From Chloroflexota bacterium (GTDB lineage Bacteria > Chloroflexota > Anaerolineae > Aggregatilineales > Phototrophicaceae), in assembly GCA_003242205.1 (NCBI GenBank), contig QGUR01000059.1:1-17885 (forward strand): a stretch of 17,885 nucleotides of DNA, read 5' to 3'. Positions 14,398 through 17,885 of this stretch are shown piece after piece. Numbering within the stretch: position 1 is the first letter of the stretch; each line of letters begins with the position of its first letter. The position numbers and the translations under genes were made by a program. Below the pieces are notes generated by a model. The model saw only the letters and a list, made by a program, of their open reading frames with translations, did no database searches and was not told the DNA's origin.

Positions 14398-14705
14398 GCC
14401 CAAATGTTGTCCTTTATATCTCTGCTTTCCAATTGGCTTATTCCCTGGCTGCCAACACGAAGCGGTTACCGGGTAAGTTTCGTCTCCGCGCACGTTCGGG
14501 GAACACCTGTGTGCAATCTGGTCGATCTTCCTACATAACCGGGTTCTGCACAACCAGACCTCCGGCACGTTTCAAAATGACACGAGCATAGTTAAGCGTG
14601 CCGGATGAGCAGGCGACAGGCGAGCTGCTCCGGGTTAGGGCGTTATGCTTGAAGGAAAGACAACCTGGTCCTGACAGAATAGACCTCGCTGTAAGCCGCG
14701 CCACT
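14398..14705. other. 308-base intergenic region with several inverted repeats
   Basis: No gene is supported here; the minus-strand frame that runs into it (to 14568) lacks family similarity. TCCGGCACG (14561-14569) and CGTGCCGGA (14597-14605) form a perfect 9-base inverted repeat 27 bases apart. CCGG-AT-GAGCAG (14601-14612) can instead pair with CTGCTC-CGG (14625-14633); both use the arm at 14601-14605, so the two foldings exclude each other. AAAGGA lies near 14410 on the minus strand, ahead of the downstream start codon. No convincing promoter hexamers were found. It may be a leader, attenuator-like region or operator between two glycosyltransferase genes. Confidence 0.4.
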
Positions 14706-14713
14706 TTAGTGGC
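14700..14713. repeat. Short hairpin spanning the stop codon of the GT4 gene
   Basis: GCCACT (14700-14705) and AGTGGC (14708-14713) pair around a two-base spacer. The TAA stop of the minus-strand gene (complement of 14706-14708) lies inside. There is no T-run after it on the minus strand, so it is not a standard terminator. Confidence 0.35.
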
Positions 14714-16091
14714 TGTAGAGCGTCACAGGCTTGCTGTCGCTAACAAGCGAGCGGTACATTTCGATCAACTGCTGGTCTAGTTGCCTGCGATCCAGCCGCC
14801 TTTCCGCGGTCTGCAAGTTTATTTCTGCTGCTTCATCGACCAGTTTGTCATCGAGCAGCGCTGTTCGCAGCGCTTGTGCTACTGAATTGGGATCTTCTGG
14901 ATCGACCAGTAAGCCGGTTTGCCCATCGACAATCCACTCATCGGCGCAGGCCGTGTAGGATTGTATGGGAAAGGAGCCCATGATAATGGCTTCCAGCATC
15001 GATGTGCTTATTGCGTCACTGACGCTAAGCCCGATAGAGATTCGGGCCTGCCCGTGCAACTTCAGGATCGTATCATGTGGAGATTCGGGAATAATATCAA
15101 TCGGTACGCCGGTTTTATGAGAGATTACTTCCATAAGCGGATAATATTCGTTTGGCAGTAAATAGACAGCGATACGGTAACCTTTCAACACATCCGCGCA
15201 GAGTTCAAGGGCGCGAAACGCTGTCAGACTGCGCCCGACGAGATTTTGATATCCTTTGATCATGATCAGACGGCGGCGTGAAATTGGGCCGCGTTGGCGC
15301 ATTCTTTTGAGGCGCTCAATGTCAAAACCGCCGCCGATTGGCATGACGGGGAGCGTCACCCCCTTAAACCCGAGGTCGCGCGCGAGGCGCACATCACGCT
15401 CACACTCACAGGTGTAGTAATCTGCGGTTTCGAGTACCTCTTTGATTCGACCAATCTGTGAGGGCGCGTGTTGGAAGAAGTGAATATCGAGGCCCCAGTT
15501 GCCAACGATCCATTTGGGGAATGGTTTGTCTGGATATTTTTCCAGAAATATACGTCTGGCCTCGACCATTAAGTAACCGGACGTGAAGATTGTCTGTGCG
15601 TGTATGAGATCCGGTTCGATATCGTGAATGACACGCGCCAGCCAGTCAGCCCGATTTACGGAAATCTGAGGATTGGCGTTTACTGAGGAGGATACGGCGA
15701 CTGGGTTAGCTCCACGTATTCCTAAGAGGCGCTTCGTAGCGGCGACAATTTGTCTGACCTTTGGGTTGCGCCTGTAACGGCGATTAAAGCGCTGGCGAAA
15801 AGTTGCAATACCATTTCTTACGCTTAACCGGATACGTGATTTTATCGATTGGGTTGGATGGCCATCATCTGTATGGGCGTGCGTTCGATAATACGGCACG
15901 ATGCGAACGCTTGGGTGTAAATCCGGCGGTCGCGCATCCGTGATGTGATAGGCTGTTATATTGCGAAAATATGGGGACACGTCTACGTCGTATGCCGGAA
16001 AAACATGGATGTCCCAGCCCTGGCTCGACAGCGTATTAATATGGCGAACCGAATGCTGGTTCTGCGGCAACGTCACAAACAGAATACGCAT
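14706..16091 (-). CDS. GT4-family glycosyltransferase
   Basis: A 461-residue GT-B enzyme. Seen: MRILFVTLPQNQHSVRHINTL start, basic linker (about 85-125), PDLIHAQTIFTSGYL (160-174), GNWGLDIHFF (197-206), ADYYTCECERDVRLARDLGF (223-242), MPIGGGFDIERL (250-261), RRRLIMIKGYQ (272-282) and the donor-site loop S-D359-AISTSML-E367 followed by MGSFPIQSYTACADEWI. The first acid of the usual E-x7-E is Asp. The same motifs appear in the N-terminal half of the next gene (12154-14397), so the two arose by duplication. AAAGGA lies shortly before ATG 16089-16091, and only ten bases separate it from the upstream fusion gene, so both are probably one transcript. Sugar and acceptor cannot be read. It has no membrane segment and acts on the inner face. 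Confidence 0.87.
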   Translation of the reverse strand: MRILFVTLPQNQHSVRHINTLSSQGWDIHVFPAYDVDVSPYFRNITAYHITDARPPDLHPSVRIVPYYRTHAHTDDGHPTQSIKSRIRLSVRNGIATFRQRFNRRYRRNPKVRQIVAATKRLLGIRGANPVAVSSSVNANPQISVNRADWLARVIHDIEPDLIHAQTIFTSGYLMVEARRIFLEKYPDKPFPKWIVGNWGLDIHFFQHAPSQIGRIKEVLETADYYTCECERDVRLARDLGFKGVTLPVMPIGGGFDIERLKRMRQRGPISRRRLIMIKGYQNLVGRSLTAFRALELCADVLKGYRIAVYLLPNEYYPLMEVISHKTGVPIDIIPESPHDTILKLHGQARISIGLSVSDAISTSMLEAIIMGSFPIQSYTACADEWIVDGQTGLLVDPEDPNSVAQALRTALLDDKLVDEAAEINLQTAERRLDRRQLDQQLIEMYRSLVSDSKPVTLYSH

Positions 16092-16101
16092 GCCAGTTCC
16101 T

Positions 16102-17859
16102 TTAGCGACGGCTTCTGCTCAGAATTTCGAGAAAGTCGCTGCGCGACTTATCGACGGAGAAGGCCTTTCCTTGTTGGCTGGCATTACGAGCGAGTTGTTG
16201 GCGCAGGTTATGGTCGGTGGCCAATTGGCGAATAGCTTGCGCTAGCAGGTCAGGGTTCGGTTCGTCAACAACAATACCACACTGGTGCTCTCGTAAATAC
16301 CAGCTAATGAAAGACCCTTTGGGCACGTGCGCAAGAATTGGGCGTTCGCTGATCAAATATTCGCCAAGTTTGGTGGGGGCCGAAGTGCGTATGATCTCCG
16401 GATAAGGGGAATTAAACGCCAGCGGCAGAAAAAGGATATCTGCCTTCTGCTGCAAATAGCGAATGCGCGCTGCCGGTTGGAAGTTGTGAAAAACGACCGG
16501 ACCGCGAATACCGGCAGCCTGAAGCAACTCCGGTGGTTGCGCTGTGTAGATATGCAATCTGGCATTGAGGTCGTGCAACTGTTCTAACGCTTCAACCAGA
16601 CGTTGAAAGGCATCATAATGCGCCGCATAGATCTGGCCGGTATAGAGCAGGCTAACTTCGTCTTCGCTTTCCAGCCCGGTTTCGAGCATTGCCGGTTGTG
16701 GCTCTAAATCTTCAACCGGGTTACGAACGACATATGCCTCAACGCCGTAGCGCTCCCGGTACTCGTCGCGTAGAAACTCGCAGGCGACAATGACAGCGTC
16801 TGCGTTTTGGAGCGCGAAACGCTCAATCCACGAGGCGATCACACGGTGGAAGCGCAGCACCGATTGATAGCGATACTCGTCGAACAGATAAGCGTAAAAA
16901 CGCACTCTGGCACGGCGACTGGCAAAGTAGGCGGCGGCGAATTCGATAAGTTCACCGGAACAGCCAATGATGGCTTCACATTGCTCCGCCTGCACGATTC
17001 GCGCAATCACCTTGGAACGATGCCGGATTTGCAGCCCGATTGAGATAACATGACGCAGGGCGCGCGGCAGCAGTTTGATGCGCCGTGTCCACTTGATTTC
17101 CGGCGTCAGATGGTAAAAGCGTGCGCCCAGCTTTGAGATGCCTGGCTGCTTGAGCAGGTTTCGGGGAAACAGTTGCTCGGAATAATCGTGCGAGGAGATC
17201 AGGCAGTAATCGTCCGGGTCAATGCCCCGCAGGATGCGCTCCAGTATGGTCGCCTGTCCCGAATCCTGAGGCGGGAATACGATCGACACGATAGCGGTTT
17301 TGAACGGCATCCTGCTTTTCGTAGGTTGTGGCTTTGTCCACATGAACCAGGCGTTTCGCCTCTTGCTCGTTTCTACGCCGGCGCTTTCCGTTTCGTTGTG
17401 GTCAGGTTCAGCCCAGAGCAAGTTCCAATCGAGCGCTGCGAGTTCCGGCGAGTCGAAGTGCGCTTTCGCCTCTATGCTGGCGTTTCCATCTGGCAACTCG
17501 GTTTTGAGCACAATCTGATGTGCTGCGACTCGCTTGCACTCGCACAGGAATTGGTCGAGCGGCGTGCCGCTTGCAGCAGCGTCGAGATCGCTGATCAATA
17601 TGAGGTCGACAGCATTATCAGGAAACATTGCCAGTGCCTGCATCGGCGCGGCGTTGAAAATCACGAACTTATTATGTTCGCGTAAGGTGGCGTTTTGAAG
17701 AGCGGTTAAACTGTCTATCCGGTTTTCACAACAGAGATGGACTTGTGCGCCGTAGATGTTCGTTGGTCTGGGGCCGCAACCTAGTTCGAGTACCAGCTCC
17801 GCTTTGACCTGTTGCGTTACAAGAGCAGCCTGAAAACTTGTTGCGGTGGTTTGCAGCAT
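16102..17859 (-). CDS. Fusion of a methyltransferase-like domain and a GT4-like glycosyltransferase
   Basis: A 585-residue protein. Residues 15-180 resemble a class I SAM methyltransferase: LVLELGCGPRPT (22-33, motif I), NAAPMQALAMFPDNAVDLILISD (69-91, methyltransferase-11-like) and ECKRVAAHQIVLKTELPDG (107-125). The acid expected after the second strand may be E45. Residues 184-585 form a GT-B enzyme: FKTAIVSIVFPPQDSGQATIL, CSGELIEFAAAYFA (300-313), YLFDEYRYQ (324-332), LLYTGQIYAAHYDAF (404-418), LHIYTAQPPELL, ADILFLPLAF (473-482), PTKLGEYLISERPIL (495-509). This half matches the glycosyltransferase at 8222-9532 along its length. ATG 17857-17859 has GGAGGG eight bases upstream; an internal ATG at 17310 starts exactly at the glycosyltransferase part, but has no well-spaced ribosome site. 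Methylation of the added sugar or chain end is inferred; the domain could also be inactive. Confidence 0.8.
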   Translation of the reverse strand: MLQTTATSFQAALVTQQVKAELVLELGCGPRPTNIYGAQVHLCCENRIDSLTALQNATLREHNKFVIFNAAPMQALAMFPDNAVDLILISDLDAAASGTPLDQFLCECKRVAAHQIVLKTELPDGNASIEAKAHFDSPELAALDWNLLWAEPDHNETESAGVETSKRRNAWFMWTKPQPTKSRMPFKTAIVSIVFPPQDSGQATILERILRGIDPDDYCLISSHDYSEQLFPRNLLKQPGISKLGARFYHLTPEIKWTRRIKLLPRALRHVISIGLQIRHRSKVIARIVQAEQCEAIIGCSGELIEFAAAYFASRRARVRFYAYLFDEYRYQSVLRFHRVIASWIERFALQNADAVIVACEFLRDEYRERYGVEAYVVRNPVEDLEPQPAMLETGLESEDEVSLLYTGQIYAAHYDAFQRLVEALEQLHDLNARLHIYTAQPPELLQAAGIRGPVVFHNFQPAARIRYLQQKADILFLPLAFNSPYPEIIRTSAPTKLGEYLISERPILAHVPKGSFISWYLREHQCGIVVDEPNPDLLAQAIRQLATDHNLRQQLARNASQQGKAFSVDKSRSDFLEILSRSRR

Positions 17860-17885
17860 GTCGGGAACCCTCCGCTTATAAACAT

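Noticed and set aside
14398..14568. N-terminal extension of the GT4-GT2 protein by 57 residues (Met at 14568)
   Set aside because: The extension is Cys/Arg-rich, resembles no glycosyltransferase start, and the paralogue at 14706-16091 begins with the equivalent of MKILI, so the gene is started at 14397.
17173..17685. A 170-codon plus-strand open frame
   Set aside because: Antisense to the methyltransferase-like/GT4 fusion, which has clear domain motifs throughout this region.
1..17885. Search for CRISPR arrays, tRNA/rRNA genes, insertion sequences, phage genes or toxin-antitoxin pairs
   Set aside because: No regularly spaced repeats, no transposase or integrase motifs and no RNA-gene-like segments were seen on reading through both strands.

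Overview
This looks like a stretch of a chromosome, probably from a bacterium of the Chloroflexota (Anaerolineae-like) or another group with a Gram-positive style of envelope. This is inferred from the gene content: a PspC protein next to a LiaF-like 'toast-rack' membrane protein, an FHA domain and a beta-propeller, and a Wzm/Wzt glycan exporter. GC content is in the mid-50s by eye. No rRNA, tRNA, CRISPR array, transposase or integrase was seen, and every main reading frame appears intact.

Left part (1-5181): the tail of an FHA-domain protein ends at a strong hairpin terminator. A promoter then leads a tight three-gene plus-strand unit: a PspC protein, a LiaF/toast-rack membrane protein and a soluble beta-propeller protein of unknown role. 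Together they suggest an envelope-sensing module. It meets an unrecognised minus-strand gene (2664-3356) with interlocked stop codons. A short divergent promoter region separates that gene from a plus-strand alginate-lyase-like (alpha/alpha barrel) protein, and a minus-strand pyridoxamine-phosphate-oxidase-like flavin-binding protein follows. A large compound hairpin at 5101-5169 marks the border with the polysaccharide locus.

Right part (5182-17885): a cell-surface polysaccharide locus, almost all on the minus strand, so transcription runs from high to low coordinates. In that order it holds: a methyltransferase-like/GT4 fusion; a GT4 glycosyltransferase; a GT4-GT2 fusion; (on the opposite strand) a sulfotransferase; the ABC exporter permease Wzm and its ATPase Wzt; a second GT4 related to the C-terminal half of the first gene; and three sugar-nucleotide genes with 1- and 4-base overlaps (RmlD-like reductase, CapE/FnlA/WbjB-type 4,6-dehydratase/5-epimerase, CapG/FnlC/WbjD-type 2-epimerase). 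The trio should turn UDP-GlcNAc into a UDP-2-acetamido-2,6-dideoxy-L-hexose. Because the reductase is RmlD-like and has no CapF-type cupin domain, UDP-L-QuiNAc is a better guess than UDP-L-FucNAc.

Working model: several glycosyltransferases assemble a glycan containing an L-deoxy-amino sugar on a lipid carrier inside the cell. Wzm/Wzt exports it, and the sulfotransferase (and possibly the methyltransferase-like domain) modifies it. The most notable features are the two multidomain glycosyltransferases, the paralogous pairing of all four glycosyltransferase genes, the counter-oriented sulfotransferase, and an alginate-lyase-like protein with no signal peptide and no recognisable active-site histidine.
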